Numbered from the stretch's first letter, positions 35,501 to 50,500 are shown. The stretch is DNA of 64,000 nucleotides from Porites lobata (GCA_942486035.1 CALNXK010000026.1:2064001-2128000); one strand, 5' to 3'. Notes: a model not told the origin generated them from the sequence alone. Made by a program: numbers and translations.

Positions 35501-38500
35501 CAAAAAACTTAAGCACCTTTTGAAATTCGATGAAATAAAATCTTTTATAAGGTAATTTAGTCTTTTAGCTTTAATTTGATTTGTAACTTGCCTTTGTAGC
35601 GAAAATACTCGCGCGACTAGAATTTTTTCTGTGGGCACCTCGTTTTCCTTTACCGAGACCTTAACCCAAGTCAGCAACTTTCATGTACCCGTATCGCGGC
35701 GCGTTCACCGATCACTTTTTTTTAGAACGAACGATTAGAGTATCATAAACCAATCAGCAACTCTTGCAAACCTAAAAATAGTATATCTTTTTAGTTTACC
35801 TTTTAATGATGTCCAGTTTACCTGTTTGATATCTTATACTTCAAATACGCTCATAGGAAAAGCGGAGAACTTCCATTTACGACGCGAGAAAAAGTGATCT
35901 AAACTAGACCTTAAAATAAACGACCAATGAGAGTTATGGGCTCTTGACAAAGTCTATGATCTGTTACCCACGTAGCACTAAGAACCTTATAGAAACTCGT
36001 TCAAAAGAGCATATACGGGCATAAAAGGTAATAAAAAGAAAACTATAACACTAATACCACTACGAACTGATTAGCCCTCTCTCATAAGCATTATACCCTA
36101 AAACTGATGAATATAGCCTGAGCAGCAGGCTCTTGGAAGTAGTGGGTGCAAGAAAGAACGGGCGCGCGAGAGGGAGACACGCGAGGTCTCCCTCTTTCAC
36201 CCACTACTTCCAAGCGCCTGCTACACAGGCTATGATGAATATAATGTACATTATAGATAAAAATGTAGTAACATTATCTGTAATGGTGGTGATAATGACA
36301 TACTTATTATAATCAACTATATTACATTATGTAATCCTTAAAGGCTTAGATAAGCTAATCGATTCCTTGGTGATTTAAGTTACGCTCTAGACATACCGAT
36401 TTTGGAGGCAATAACATGATGTCGATATAGTTCTGTGCCATCTTTCATTATTCCTTTACAAACAAAATGCTTTGCAGATTTTGTTTTAAGAACCCGTAGC
36501 TCATGCAGAAAGAGCAGCCAATATCCAGAGGCGTTAAACTCATTGTTGAATGCTTGCTGTACCCAAAATGTTTTCTCATGATCCAGGAGCTGGCTGCAAA
36601 AATTTTCAAGCATTTGAATCACATCATCACAACAAACACTTTAACAATTTTCATAAAAGAAGAACTTAGAGCTTACCCCTCCCCTAAGCCAACACCCTTA
36701 TATGGTAATACAGGGATGTGAAGCTGATTATGATATGGTTCTTGACCTCCCTCTTCTAAACAGGGTACATAACTTTGAGTGAGTCTGTCAACAGGGTATT
36801 GCCAGCACGATTGATTTGATTTGCTAGATGAATTTTGTTTCCAAGTATAGAAACGTAATAAATGGCTTTAAAAGAAGACGGTGTGAATTTTGTCCTTTGT
36901 CCTAAACAGGGTAATAAAATAGAGGGTTTTTCCCAAACAGGGTATGTATTTAAGGATTTCTTTTGCCTAAACAGGGTCAGGGTTTCAAACCCTCAGCGAC
37001 TCACCTCTACCCAAATATTGGTCGAGTGGTCGGGTACCCCCCACCCCCCCTTCCCTACCGCACGCAGCTTCGCTCTAAGAAATCGAGTCGAAATCACCAT
37101 TCTTGTGTGTGAAGAGAAGCATTGTCCGGTATTCGCGAGAGCGCAAAAGCTCTTATGGTGTGAACATATCCTAAAATTCATAAGTATTGCATTTGATCTA
37201 GTATTCTTCAATCTGAAGTGTTGAATAACGACCCATGGGATATTTAAATGCAATGGCGGGTCCAAGATGACGGCCGCACAGCGGTAGGTTACAAAATTAC
37301 TTGTGATTCTTTAGCTAGCCAAGATTTGCCAAGAATGTATTTCAAGCTTAAAATAATACATTTGCAAGGCTTATAATACGTGAACAAGAAACGATCTTAT
37401 GGGAATTGAGACGATTTGAGTGCAGGAAAAAATTCTAAGTGTTTTCTTTTCTCCTTATCATCCACATTCGAACAGGTAACTATACTGTTACTATCGAAGC
37501 ATGAACGATCAATAAAACTGATATCGATGACAAAGATGATGTTTGTAAGTGAGTGAGAGAATTTCTATCTTTTAAGAGTACAAGGATTTTCTGTTAGCTA
37601 CAAAAATTATAAAAAAGTAATTGGATAAAAGTATACAATACTACATTCCCAAACTCCCACTAAGTTATACTTCGGGGAACACGGCTGCATCTTCCCAGCA
37701 AAACCACTTTGGAAACAAAGACATCAGAAATTAGCTGTTTGTTGTCGAACAACTATTGAAAGGCTATTCAATTCAAACAATTAGTAAATTAAGTTTAATT
37801 GAAAGAATAATTGCCATGTGCCATGTCATCGAGTTCAGTTTACCGTCTTGTAAGGCTGGGTTTCATTCACGTTGCACTTACGCGAGGTATCTATAGTTTC
37901 CCCACCAAGGTTCCCTATCTGGTGTTCCACATCCAACTATCGTCCTTCCGTAAAAAAGGTTAAATTCGTCGCGGTGTTTATTGCGCAATAATCCAGGTAC
38001 GACCATACTAAGCTGTAAGCGTTCTTTGTTAATCTCTAATACGAGAACAAACGAGTGTTAGTTGTATTCACAGCTTGAAAACAAGTCAATTTAGTGCAAA
38101 TGGGTCAATGAACAATGGTCAACCTTAACCCTAACTCTAATTCTAACTATAACCCCACCCCAAGTTACCCATTCTTAACACTTAAACCTCACCCCGACCT
38201 AACTTTCCCTAGTCCGTGTACGAATTTTCCCCAGGCCTTCTCGGCCAATTCACTTTGTGACTTATCTGAGGCTCACTTTTTTCGCTCCGACCACCTGACC
38301 CGAACCACATTGCCGCGCGGAATAATGAGGCTTAGGGACTAGGCAAGACCTAACGCATGACGCATTGACTCATGACTCATAAAAGAACTCCTGAAGTTAC
38401 TAAATCTCCAGAAGTAATAACTGTTTTGAGCGGACAATTGAAAAACATTTTTCCAGTTGTCATCGGCGTGGGATATTATAAAGTTTAGTTGCTGCCACGC

Positions 38501-41500
38501 GATCACCAAAAAGCCACAAATGGAGGCATAGGATTGATCAACGGACGAGCTGGCAGTTTAAAAACACTAATGATTGGCAAAATACCAAGCAAAGTTCTCT
38601 TCTTATTCTTGTTCTTACCAAGAAGTTTCTTCTCGAGTTTATCCTGTAACGATTCACCTACAATACAAAAAAAAGGAGTAAAAGAGAAAAAGGCATGAGT
38701 TAAATTAAAATTTTGGTACTTACCTGTTTAACTCTGTACGTCATAATGTAACTGATTATACACCTGTGGATATGCTTCCTTTAGTATGAACAGTCAACGA
38801 ATTAAAGAATATATATCATTATCATAGAGATTATACACTCAGACAGTCGTGAGCTCGATTCTCACCTGGAGCTCGGAATTTTTTTCTGAGCTTTCTGGTA
38901 GAAGAATTCTCCTCTTTCTAAAATATATTGTACAGTCTTGGTCTTGTACGCTGGTTCGATACAGTCCCCTATAATTGGTGTAGTTATAATTAGATTTCGA
39001 CCCTGCTCGCCATAGAGATTCCAGTAGCTCAGTGGTTGGAGCGTCCCAACAAGAACTCGGAAGGACGTGGGATCGATTCTCACCTGGAGCACGGAATTTT
39101 TTCTGAGCTTTCTGGACACGTATAAGAATTCTCCTTCATCCAAAAAAATTATATACAAGAGGTTCTTGAAATGCCAACTGGCTTGAAGGGAAGGGAAAAG
39201 GAAGTGTTTCTCGAACGTTTATCGACTATGGCTGTCAAGAAATTGGAATTTTCAGTACATTTGAGTTTTCTTTATTTAATTAACTAAGCCTAGTATTCAG
39301 GGGCACACCGTGCCATCCGGCGACAAAAGCAAGCTTCAAATTTGCTCTAACTTCCATTTTTCTTCGGCATGAAGTTGCATTGGTGCTAGTGCCTTGTAAA
39401 GATTGGGAAATTTTCTGACTTACCAGCATCGCAACCGTAAATTTCTGCCCTCATACAGATCCAGTTGTGCCACGCGACAGGAACAAATCTTACGAAACGA
39501 GCGCGAATTCGGGGATTTAAATAATGACGAACGGTGTCTCTTCTATTTTTGTTAGCTACAAAATACTAAAAGAAAAACAAAAATATAATAATCGTTGGTC
39601 TACAATTTCCTATTATTCTTTCCTTTATCTATTTTTTTTTCTTAATTTATTTAATATTTAATGTCAAAACGGCTCTTAAGGTAAAAACAACAACAACAAC
39701 TAAGGAGGGTTTGCATGTTAAGATAGAAAAATGCCACGAAACCCAAACCTGAAGCATTCTATCGTGGAGTGTGTTTCCAAATCCGAAGGCGAGTGGCAAG
39801 TACTCCTTCTTGACATTATCAAACAATCTGAGGTCAGTCCAATTTACGACTTCTTCCTCTTACACTAACCTCCAAATACAGTCAACTCCTTTTATAGAGG
39901 ACACCGTAAGGACCTCGAGTTGGTGTCCTCATTAGCGAGAGTTCTTAATAGCGGACGTTGATTTCAGTCAAACATCTGTAATTCATTTTTGCCAGGAATT
40001 TAGCTATGCTGTCCGTTTTTAGGGGTCTCCGTTAAAGCGGGGTGTCCACAAGGCGCGAGTTGACTATAAGAAACAAGACTCAATGAAACATCTGGTAATT
40101 CTATTGACTGACGAGACGATGATATTTTATCTGTTTCACAGTTGTTTGCACTTTTAAATGGAAACAGGAACGTAATACACCGGAGCTTCCATCTGCTATC
40201 GATAGGTCCTTCGCAGCTCGCAGTCACGTGACCTGCTTAATGCAAAAAAAGGGGGGATACATGGCCTTTGATAGATTATGCTAGCATATTTTTTGTCATA
40301 ACTCGTCATTACGAGCACAATTTTTGTCTATTTTCGGGAAAAAAGCTCTGATAGGCCAGAAATTTTCGTTTATTGATCACATGCAACCAATGTTTTTGGC
40401 CCGAAATAAGTGTTACAGGCAAATGCAAAATCATTTTTTTGTCTGCTTATTGTCACATTTATACTGGGGGACCTGGTCCCACTAGCCTGCGAACAGCAGA
40501 CGCATTTCCGGTCGTCGCTTCTCTCCCTCCGAATTTAGGGTCCCAGAGGAGGGGACCCAAAACTCTTTCCACAGGACTTAAACGCATGCGCATAACTTGC
40601 ACGGTTACCCAAAATGGCGTCCCCAACAACGAATGCATACAGTGATAATAGAGAGGTATTTACAATGAATTTTGCTTTAGTGATGTTTCTAGTTGCAAAT
40701 AGGGTAAATATCTTTACCATTTACTTGATTGTTGCATAGCTGTGTAGGTGTTTTGCCAAACTTAAAGTAAAAGATAGAATCATAATTTCTCAATTTTTTG
40801 CTCAAATGAGCATAATTCACAAAAACTAGCGTATGTAATTATTGGTATAAGTTAAAAAATGTATAAGCACTGCTAAAAGCCCCCCACCCCCCCCCCCCCC
40901 CCCACCTTTTTTTAGGGAAAAAGCCTTGCCTGGGAACTGGTGCTACATAAAGTATTTACTCAGTCATTTCAAACCACTATAACATCGCACTGTTATGAGT
41001 TTAAAACTTTAAAAAAAAAAGTAAATGAGAGACCTACTATTTACTTTATCTTCTTTCAGAGTATTCAATTTGTGGGGTCTATCCCATACTACTGGCATGA
41101 CACAGGTCAAGTGACCCCAAGTTGTAAAGGGCCTATTGAGTAACAAGTTTGGCATGGAATGGATCGAGCTATGTTATCACTTAGGTGACTCAGCTCTAGT
41201 ACAGAATGAAACCACTTACTCGTTCGCGTTCCTCGGCACTGACAACATCCCATGAAAACCCATTGAGACTGTAATGCACCACATATCCACTGACCCAGCG
41301 TCCATTTCTATAGCTTGAGTGACCTTGAGTTGCAAATCCATCGATGAACTTCTCCGAGAGCAGATCGATTTCTGAGGGGAGTCAGAGGAAAAGAAAAAAG
41401 GCGGCCATTCCTGACGAAGGTTTGATAAGTTTGGAAATTTGAGTTGTCAAAATACAATATGAAAGGCCAGTGTCCTCGATAAAAAGATGCAGCAGACAGG

Positions 41501-44500
41501 CCGCATTCTTACAAGTAAAATGAAAATTATTACGCAAATGACCAAACTAAACAATTTTTTCTTTCTTGTTAGGACAGCTGTTTGCGTTAAAGTTGCTTAA
41601 CGTCACACGGTAAATTTAAGGGGGTATTAGATCGTAGTATTAAACCTCTTTGCAATCTCGACCCAGAGCCCTTCTGCGCATGTAGAGGAGAGAGATCACG
41701 AGCTCTGAGGAACCCTGGAGCAAGATTGTCTCTGATTGGTTTCAGCAAAAAACAGTAAAAGTGTTTCTGATTGATGCATTCATATTTGCACTAGAGCGGT
41801 TGAACGTGCGGCGTGTCTGGCGTGTGAGCGTGTTTTTCCCTAGAAATGTTGAAGTAAACACGACCGACCAATTCTTGATTTCAGCGATTCCAAAACAACA
41901 TTTGCTCGACTAATTAGGCAGAATTGAACAAACATGAATAAAAGGACGCTAAATTTATATTTTGAAAAGTTTTATTGGAATTTCGATATACGTTTATCTT
42001 AACAAGCCATTCGGGTTTCACTTACCGCCTTGTGAAGTAGTCCACTGAAATATTTTTAAAATTAATTGTCAAGCATATGCAAACTTCAAGTCTCAAATCT
42101 GTGATTGGGAAGGTTTAACGGTATTTTCTCAGCAGCTACCACAAGAGCCTTGGATACCTGAAAATTCTTCAAGGCCGTTAACTGAATTTCTTCAGTTCTA
42201 ATACCGAAGCAGCACAAGACTTTCGCGATGAAGCAGATATAAAAGAAGCAAAACGTTTTGGTTGCATCAAAGAGCATGCGCTGTGAGGCTCAAATAGCCA
42301 GATTTTGGCTACTCCGACGCAGAGTTTCCCAGAGCTTACGCGCGTATTCCCAAACCCGTAAGCACTGGGGTCGAGAATGACCTCCTTGAAAAACGTAGCG
42401 AAAACCTGCGTTGAAACTGACATTTAGGTTATAGACACGATTAAGCAGTAAGGTCAAGAGTGATGTGCGGCGTGTGGAGCTTTTCGATCCGCTATTTGTC
42501 ATTCAAACATGTCGTCTTATTGTATGTCAAATTTGTCAGTTAAGCTACTCACTGGACTGAACATTTCGAAAATGTTTTTTAGTCAGAGAATTTCTTTATC
42601 AAAAATTCTTTATTAGGAATTTTAGACTGATCAGTCATTAGTGTTCCTCTCATTCCGTTCCAATGGAAGATAATATAACTAGCAAATCGTTAATTAGAAG
42701 TTTAAGATACTAAAACGACGACAGCAATATATTTTCAGGTTCGTGTCGGAGTCAAAACACTGAAAACAATTCGAAAGTAAACCGCTGTCGGTCATTTTCA
42801 ATAGCGGCCACCTTAACTTTCTAAAATTATTGACTGGCTTTTGCTGTTTTCCAGCGTTTACTTACCTAAGTACTCATTAGGTATATGTAGCTTTTTTTCC
42901 TTTTTAGGGAAAGTAAGCATTGTTTTCACACACCATCCCCCATTGCTGTGAAGGCGAGCATTGGTGGCCCTCGTATCAAACCTTGAGGTACTAAATGTCG
43001 AAACTTTTATTTGTGAGTCTTTAATTTTCTTGGATTCCATTCCAAGTGGAGAATTACAACCTGAGAAAAGACACAAAAGTCAGTGATGATGACAACGATG
43101 ATGATTATGGTGATGACGATAATAAAAATGATTTTGAAGATGATGATGATAATCATGATATTCACGATGATGATGTGAATGCGATATTGGTGATGATAAT
43201 GTTAATAATGATGATGGCGATGATGTGAAGGCGATGATGATGATGATGACGATGATGATGTGAATCGATATTGGTGATGATGATGTTGATGATGATGATG
43301 ATGATGATGAAGCGAATGCGATGATGACGATGATGACGATGATGGTATGAAAGCGATATTGGTGATGATGATGATGATGGTGATGTTGATGATGATGATG
43401 ATGTGAAGGCGATGACGATGATGACGATGATGACGATGATGATATGAAAGCAATATTGGTGCTGATGATGTTGATGATGATGATGATGATGATGATGTGA
43501 AGGCGATGATGATGTTAATGTTGCTTTACGTGAGGATTCACAAAACAGTTATGCGCAGCCTCGTCCTTAGGCGTTTTCGCTTTACCCGTTGCCCGCGCTA
43601 AGTCTGGGAAAGGGTGGGCGAGAGATCCTCGGCGAGTCTCTCAAGGTGACGTCACAGCTCCCAGTAGGGTCTAGTCTAGAATTGACCCTTGAAGGAACCT
43701 AGACCGCCTAGGGACTAGGCTGAATTATGCCCATATATACCACAGGGTAGTATAGGCCGTGTGTGCTCAACTAGCCAAGGACGAGTGACAATGAAATAGC
43801 AAGAAAAATTTCAAGTACCTGGTTTTCTTCTTCCGTAATATGGCTGAGGATTTCCTAACAACACAGGCAAAATCACAAGAAATCTATTTACTCAGTGCAG
43901 ATCGATCATCATCTACAGTTAATAAATATGTTCCCTAGCTACGAGGACCATTTGGAACGTATGTCACAAGTCATGTGTAAAAGATTTTCGCCAATTCTGA
44001 AATATAGCAATATTGTGAAAACAGCAAGGCCACCAGTTACTTATTATCCACTTAAAATATATAGAAAGATCTTTCCTATAGAGCAGTTGAAACCTGAAGT
44101 CAATCATGTCAGTTTAGCATTTTTTGAGTTTGTAAATAGCGATAGCTAGGGTTGGTTTTGTCAGTTTGTATGATATCATTGGTTCGTTTAAATGTGTTTG
44201 CATGTCTTAAGTAAGTTTAAATTTATAAAGAGTCATTGTGTTTACATTTAGTTCTAGAAAATTCCAAATCTCGGAAAAAATTACCCGGTTCATTTCCAAA
44301 TATGTCTAAAGCTAGGCATTCAGTTATCCCAGACGTCTTTGGTCTTGCCCTCTGATGGAGGTGGATATGTCTGGCGTATATCGTAGGCATGATATCCAAC
44401 ATCGCAAAACACCCGGGCCCGTACTTTTCTTCGAAGTGTATATTAAGACCCTAAACACAACAGTTTAAAAAAAAAAGGTTGTTAGTTATTAGCTGACGGA

Positions 44501-47500
44501 ATCGACCAGGAAATTGAGTAATTTTAATTTTCAGTATACAAAAATTATAACCTTGCACCAGAATATTTTAAGCCATATCGCATTCTCTTTTAAACTAATT
44601 CGAAGGGCTATAGACAAAAATAGCTATCTATAAATAAGTTGGCTGTAGACAATTTCTTATTGGGAGCCCGAGAAAAAATAACTTTCAAATTTTACAAGAA
44701 TTGAGAAAACACACGTAACATTTCTTGCGTAAGAAGCTTCTGAAATTTGTTTGTTCGGGCTCCCATCAGAATTTTTTTTGTATGTTATTACATATAACTT
44801 ATTAAATCTATAGTCCTTGGAGAGTGTAAAGAAGAATCCAATATATATGCTTTAATTATAAATTATTCTGGTACAAGGTTTTTGTCCGCTGAAAATATAT
44901 AAGTTACTCATTTTCTGTATGGATTCTGTCTCTAAAACTGAGCTATAAAACTGCCGAAAATAAGCCGTGCGAATATATACCGCGGGAATATGCCGTAATT
45001 GTTGTAAAAGTTCGAATTTAGTGGGTCCAGGCAAAAAACCATTCAGATTTCCTCATGAATTTGCAACAGCTTATAATTAGTAACCCTCATTTTTAAGAAC
45101 TGTTTAAACAAATTTCAAATTAATCACACTGGGATGAGTTATAAATTTAATGCCTACAGTGGTACCATGTTTGACTTATCCCCGGATAATTGGTTGTATG
45201 TTCCAAATAGGCTCCATATTCGACCATCAATGGAGTGATGAATGTTCACTAGCTTGGCAGACTTGCTTTTAAGGCATTCCTTTCCTCTCGGATCTGACTT
45301 TGCTCCAAGAAAAATAATCCGCGTAACGGCAAAAACTTTGCGCATGTCAATCTCAATCCACCTAACATTGTCATGATTCTGTAACAAATTATATACCACT
45401 TATTAACCGATAGTAACGTCACAATAAGTTACTTATTTTATGGCCATATTATCGTAGAGCTGAGCCCGCGATCAATTTAAACCAATAACAAGTAAGCAGA
45501 TAACTTTAAAGACACGTCATCTCAATGAGTGGTACACTTGAGCCCACGATACAGTCATGTGACACTGCTCAGCGGATGCTCTTTCTGACAGCTGTCAATT
45601 GACCATAACATGGAAGTTCATAATTATAAGGATGTCAAACATCAAGTTAAACACAAATTGTATATGCCTTGACACCTAACTAGTAACACCCGGTCATTAC
45701 AAGAAAATAATACCTGCTTAGCAGCCAATCAGAGCGCGCTTACTATTGTAGCCATATGATGAAAACCTTGCTTGAAAGCCACTTTGATTATTAATACACA
45801 CATATAAGGTACATAAAGGTAGCCATTACGACTTATATATACACACTGTTTACTGGCAGCCATTACTTCTCCTGAAGGAGGATCATGAGGTTATCGCCCT
45901 ATTAAGATCTCTTCTTACAGATAACTCACCCAGCCCAGGAAAGTTTGGACACATGACCGGGTCTATGTCCCCTACTCTGTTTGAACAGTAGTGTGCGTTC
46001 ATTTACGTCCCACAAGAATCAGAAGGGTGAAAGTGCTGTGAGACGGGACCTACGGTTTTTCGCCCTTATCCTAGAAGACTAGAAAGTCTAACGGTTTGCA
46101 GATGTCATAACAAAAGCAGTACTTTTGCCGGAGTTCGAACTCGAGACCTCTTTCTCAGCAGACCGGCGCTCTTCCAGCTGAGCTAAACAGTAGACAGTAT
46201 TTCCGCCCCTCACACTTCCTAAGGGAAAGGCCCCGAGTACGAGGTTTGTAAGAGCAAGCTATTCTGTCGTTGACTGGAGGGGAGCCTTACGCCTAGGCCA
46301 AACGTAGAAATTTTCATGAGACGAACCAAACTATAGCTATTTGCAGGACATAAAACTGTAAACTATATATTTCTTGAAGTAAATACATTGTTGTTGTTGT
46401 TGTTGTTGTTGTCGTCTGGCTCATATTATTAGTTAGGTTCGTCTGAATTAGTTTGGATCGCCCAAAAAGAACGTCTGAAGAACAACTCTGGGACACACGT
46501 TGATCTTCACATGTGACAAACTAAACCAATAAATTTAAAAATTGTGTGATAATGTTTATTTGGCCTCGTTCGGGAGAAAATTTATTACTGATCTTATTCA
46601 GTTGATTGGTTCGACGCGTCCCAATTTAGACGTCTGACCCAAAAGACGATCACGTAACTTATTTGAATTTAGGTCAACCCAAATTAGAGTTTGGTTCGTC
46701 TCATGAAAAGCTCGACAATAAGCATAGGCCTTAATAGAAAATGAGAACAAAAATTTGCCGCTACTATCCACAAAAGATTCTAGGATATTACGGAGATTCA
46801 AAATCACGATTCAGATTCATGTTGACAATTTCTCAAATTTGGAAATGAGAAGATAAAATTAAACTGTCCAGAATCATTCTTATATTATTGATGAGCGAAC
46901 CTGGGATGTAACTTTAAATGTTTATGTAGGTATTATGAACTCGAAACGACAAGTCAAGAGGGAACTAATTGGTCACGTGGTACAAATTGACAATAGACCT
47001 TTTTACCGATACCGCGGCCATATTGAATTAATTCGATTTAAGGAGTATTATAGGATGTCCAGGGGGGATGAACACATTTCGCTTGTATTTTCGAACGCTT
47101 TTCGGGACATTTTTTCTTAAAGTTTTCTTAGAATAAGATTGCAATGGGAAAAAAGATCCTTGTGCCGTGTTTGGATGTAATAATGATCGCCTTTTTCTAG
47201 TTTAGTATTAGAAATATGGTCTTTCACTGTATATTTCTCGGGAAAAAGGCGATCATTATTACATCGAAACACGGCACAAGGATCTTTTTCCCCATTACAA
47301 TCTTATTCTAAGAAAACTTTAAGAAAAAATGACCCGAAAAGCGCTCGAAAATACAAACAAAATGTGCTTATGCCCCCTGGGCATCCTATAATACTCCTCA
47401 AATCGAATTAATTCAATATGGCCGCCGTACCGGTAAAAAGGTCTATTCTCTCTATTATCTATAAAAAATCATCCACTCATAAACATACCAGAAAACAAGA

Positions 47501-50500
47501 CAGACTTTGTCCAGGCCTGACGAGGCGTATTTGCTGAGGTGTGGCGGACGACGAACGTTGAAACAATGTTACTCCCGAAAACTTGACTCTACCTTTATCA
47601 TTCCACAGCCCAAGCGACTGCACCTCATCTGTATAATAATGCAGTTAGTAAATTGTCAGCGAATTGTCACTGTTGTACATAAATGATACATTTTTAAGAT
47701 TTATGTTTTTGTATGTTAAAACCGTCACCAATAAGAACAGTAGGCTGATTTAGCAACAGAACGGGAACGTCATTCGACGACGGGAAAGCGCGCGGAAAGG
47801 ACTAAACTCGACTTCCAATGCCCAATTTGCCGCTCTGCCATTGGTCAAGCCAGTTGTTTGATTTGCGCGCGCCGTGGTCAGCTAAAGTTCCCGTTCTGTT
47901 GCCAAATCAGCATAGTGCCATGAATCACACGTGTATTAAAATCAAACAAATGCCGGGTTTTGGCTTCCCTATATGAAATTTTCGTTTCTAACCGACTGTT
48001 CCTCAGTTTTATGACAAAGGGTTTGAAATCAGTAAAATGGCGTTCAGAAAAAGAAACTTTTCAAGATCACACAAGAGAGAGCATACACATTGTTGTCGTT
48101 ACTAGTTCTCCGAAAAACACCTGGAGCTGATCTGCAAGCATCCGGTTGGAAACATTCGTGTGTAAACATGAAATTAACATTTTGACATTTCAAATTTCAG
48201 TGACTTTGTAAAGAACGACGTGTCACAAAGTATATCCAGATCAGCTGGAAAGGTAGGAATTTCACTTTCAACGCCCATGTTCTGAAGCTGCCCGAGCCAA
48301 ACAGAATTAATCAATATTCTAACAAGAAATTCCTAAATTCAAACAATTTCCCGGATTCAAAAATTTCCACGTCCACACGTATCCGGATTCATTCTCATAC
48401 CCAGGACTCCTCTGGGAATATGGGCAACAGAGCATGCGTCTTAAAGCGCGCGAAATTTGCATCTTGACCTTTCACGGTAAAGAACTGGGTTCGATCTTGT
48501 TACGCAATCGGGTAAAAATTTATCTGGATTTAGCGTCCACACGATTCCAGAGTCATAGCGTATTAATATATAGATTTAGCCAGGGCTAAAAGCGAAGCTC
48601 CCATTAATAGATTTATATTCTAAATCAAACAATAACCTTGTAATCCACAAATCAGTTAACTTACGGGCACATTCATGGGACTTTTGAGGGAAAGGATAAG
48701 TTATTTTAGAGTGAACATCTTAAATCGAGTTGATAGCCTAAATATATGTACACCCAAAAAATAGCAAACATCTTCTATCACATTCAAGAGCCTCTTGATC
48801 ACAGTAGATTAGGCCTCGAAAACAAATTCTTGGAAAAAACATCAGGCAGCATTTTTTTGCGTTCGACAGGTTTACTTTACAAATTCTTGCCAACAAATCT
48901 GAGGGTGTGTAAACCAACCTTTTATACTTTTTATACATCACATCTGAGGTGAAACAGTATTTTTTATCATACAGACCTCGGGCAGAATACGGCATTTCAC
49001 AATTTTTCAATGTTCAGGACGATCAATCGTGGGCTTTTAGCGAAACCGTTCAAAAAATTTCCAAATCACCCATACGGCCAGCTCGTTCTCATTTTTAGAG
49101 CGAGCTGTCAGTGTGCTCGAGTGTTTGAATGAACTTTAATGGAGATACGCTTCAACATAATAACGAATTTATTATCATTATTTTTTGTTATTTAATGGTT
49201 CCAGTTATAACGATGTGTAATCTTATAAAGCGTTTGATACGCGCGACATTTCTAAGTACTCCTGCAAGCGATGTTCATGAACAATGAAAACAAACACCAC
49301 GGACAAGCGATTAAAATTGCAAGAGAGACTACTAACAATCAATAAAAGAAATATAATTCGGTAAAACATTTACTGAGACAACAATTTTCATTCACGAAGA
49401 CAATTAAGTATTAAAGTGTCTCTAAGAATCCTGAGTCTTTATGCTTAAAGCTTAAGCTTAAGTTTATTTTGTTTTACTTTCAGCCGGCCTCCCGGTGTTT
49501 GTTTTTTTCAAAGATGAACTCCTCCAAGCAAGAAAATCACTCAAAGTTTTCTTTCTACAGCCAAATTTATAACTAAATATTCTTCGGAACGTTTTTTTTT
49601 CTATTTGCCGTGAGAAAATATTTCTGAAGGCCTTTTAAAGTTCTGTAAGCTTATATCAAACCTGATACTAGATCAGATCATTGACTCAAATCTCAACAAA
49701 CGCGCAAAAACTTGCCGCATAAACTGTGCTCGACTTCATGAAATTAGATATAACAAAAACAAACATCAAATACAATCATTACTCAGTCTTACCATTCGAG
49801 ATTCAGTTCCTGAAAGATATCAAGGAAGGCCATAGTTGCTTGAGACTTTTAAACCCTCTTACGCATTGAGCAAGGTGAAAGACGAAAACGATGCCATCCG
49901 AAATCGGATTCCCCAATTTTGACAAGCGACGCATTTCTCAACCAAAAACCTAACAAACAAACCAGCCATGGATAACAGAAGACTCTTGATAGCAGCTGTA
50001 TTTCATTTTGTACATCCAGTGGAAAAAGACAGTTAAAAACATCACAAGTTGACACAAAACTCTGTCAGCTTTAGCTGTCAAAGTAAACAACTTTCAAGAT
50101 GCTGCATAAATTTTCCGCATGAACTCACCTGTCAAATTTTGACCAATCAGAGTACAAAAATTGGACGTAGAGCGTGACCAACGCGTGACCATGGTAAGAA
50201 AAGGTCTTCCCCGCCTTTATTTTTAAAAGAGTGGCTGAATTTTCGCGTCCGAGGTCAGTTTGAAATCAAAATCTTGACAGTGCGGGGCCATAGTGACATA
50301 AACACAAGATATTTCATATGACTCATTGGAAAAAATAGACTTGAGCCTGCGATCATTTGAAACTGGTAATTTGTCAGCGGATAACTTCAAAAAAGTACTC
50401 GACCTCGATATGTCGACACTTGAGCCCGCAGTACGGCCAGGTGATACTGGTCAGCGGATATCCTGTTTTGACAGCTGTCAATTGATCACAAAATTGATGT

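Noticed and set aside
36862..37224. 120-codon plus-strand frame
   Set aside because: It covers the AAACAGGGT degenerate repeat and has no domain signature.
38120..38150. Telomere-like AACCCTAAC repeat
   Set aside because: Only a few imperfect units; too short and degenerate to call an interstitial telomere.
39749..39828. Candidate exon between F5/8C exons 13 and 14 (open frame with EYLPLAFGFGNTLHDRM)
   Set aside because: Its acceptor does not fit the phase left by exon 13, and joining exon 13 directly to exon 14 gives an in-frame canonical discoidin domain.
42033..42051. 19-nt candidate microexon between exons 12 and 13
   Set aside because: It has good-looking splice sites but would shift the frame of exon 13; skipping it restores a continuous discoidin domain.
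43202..43453. His/Ile-rich and Asp-rich reading frames
   Set aside because: Both are translations of the GAT minisatellite.
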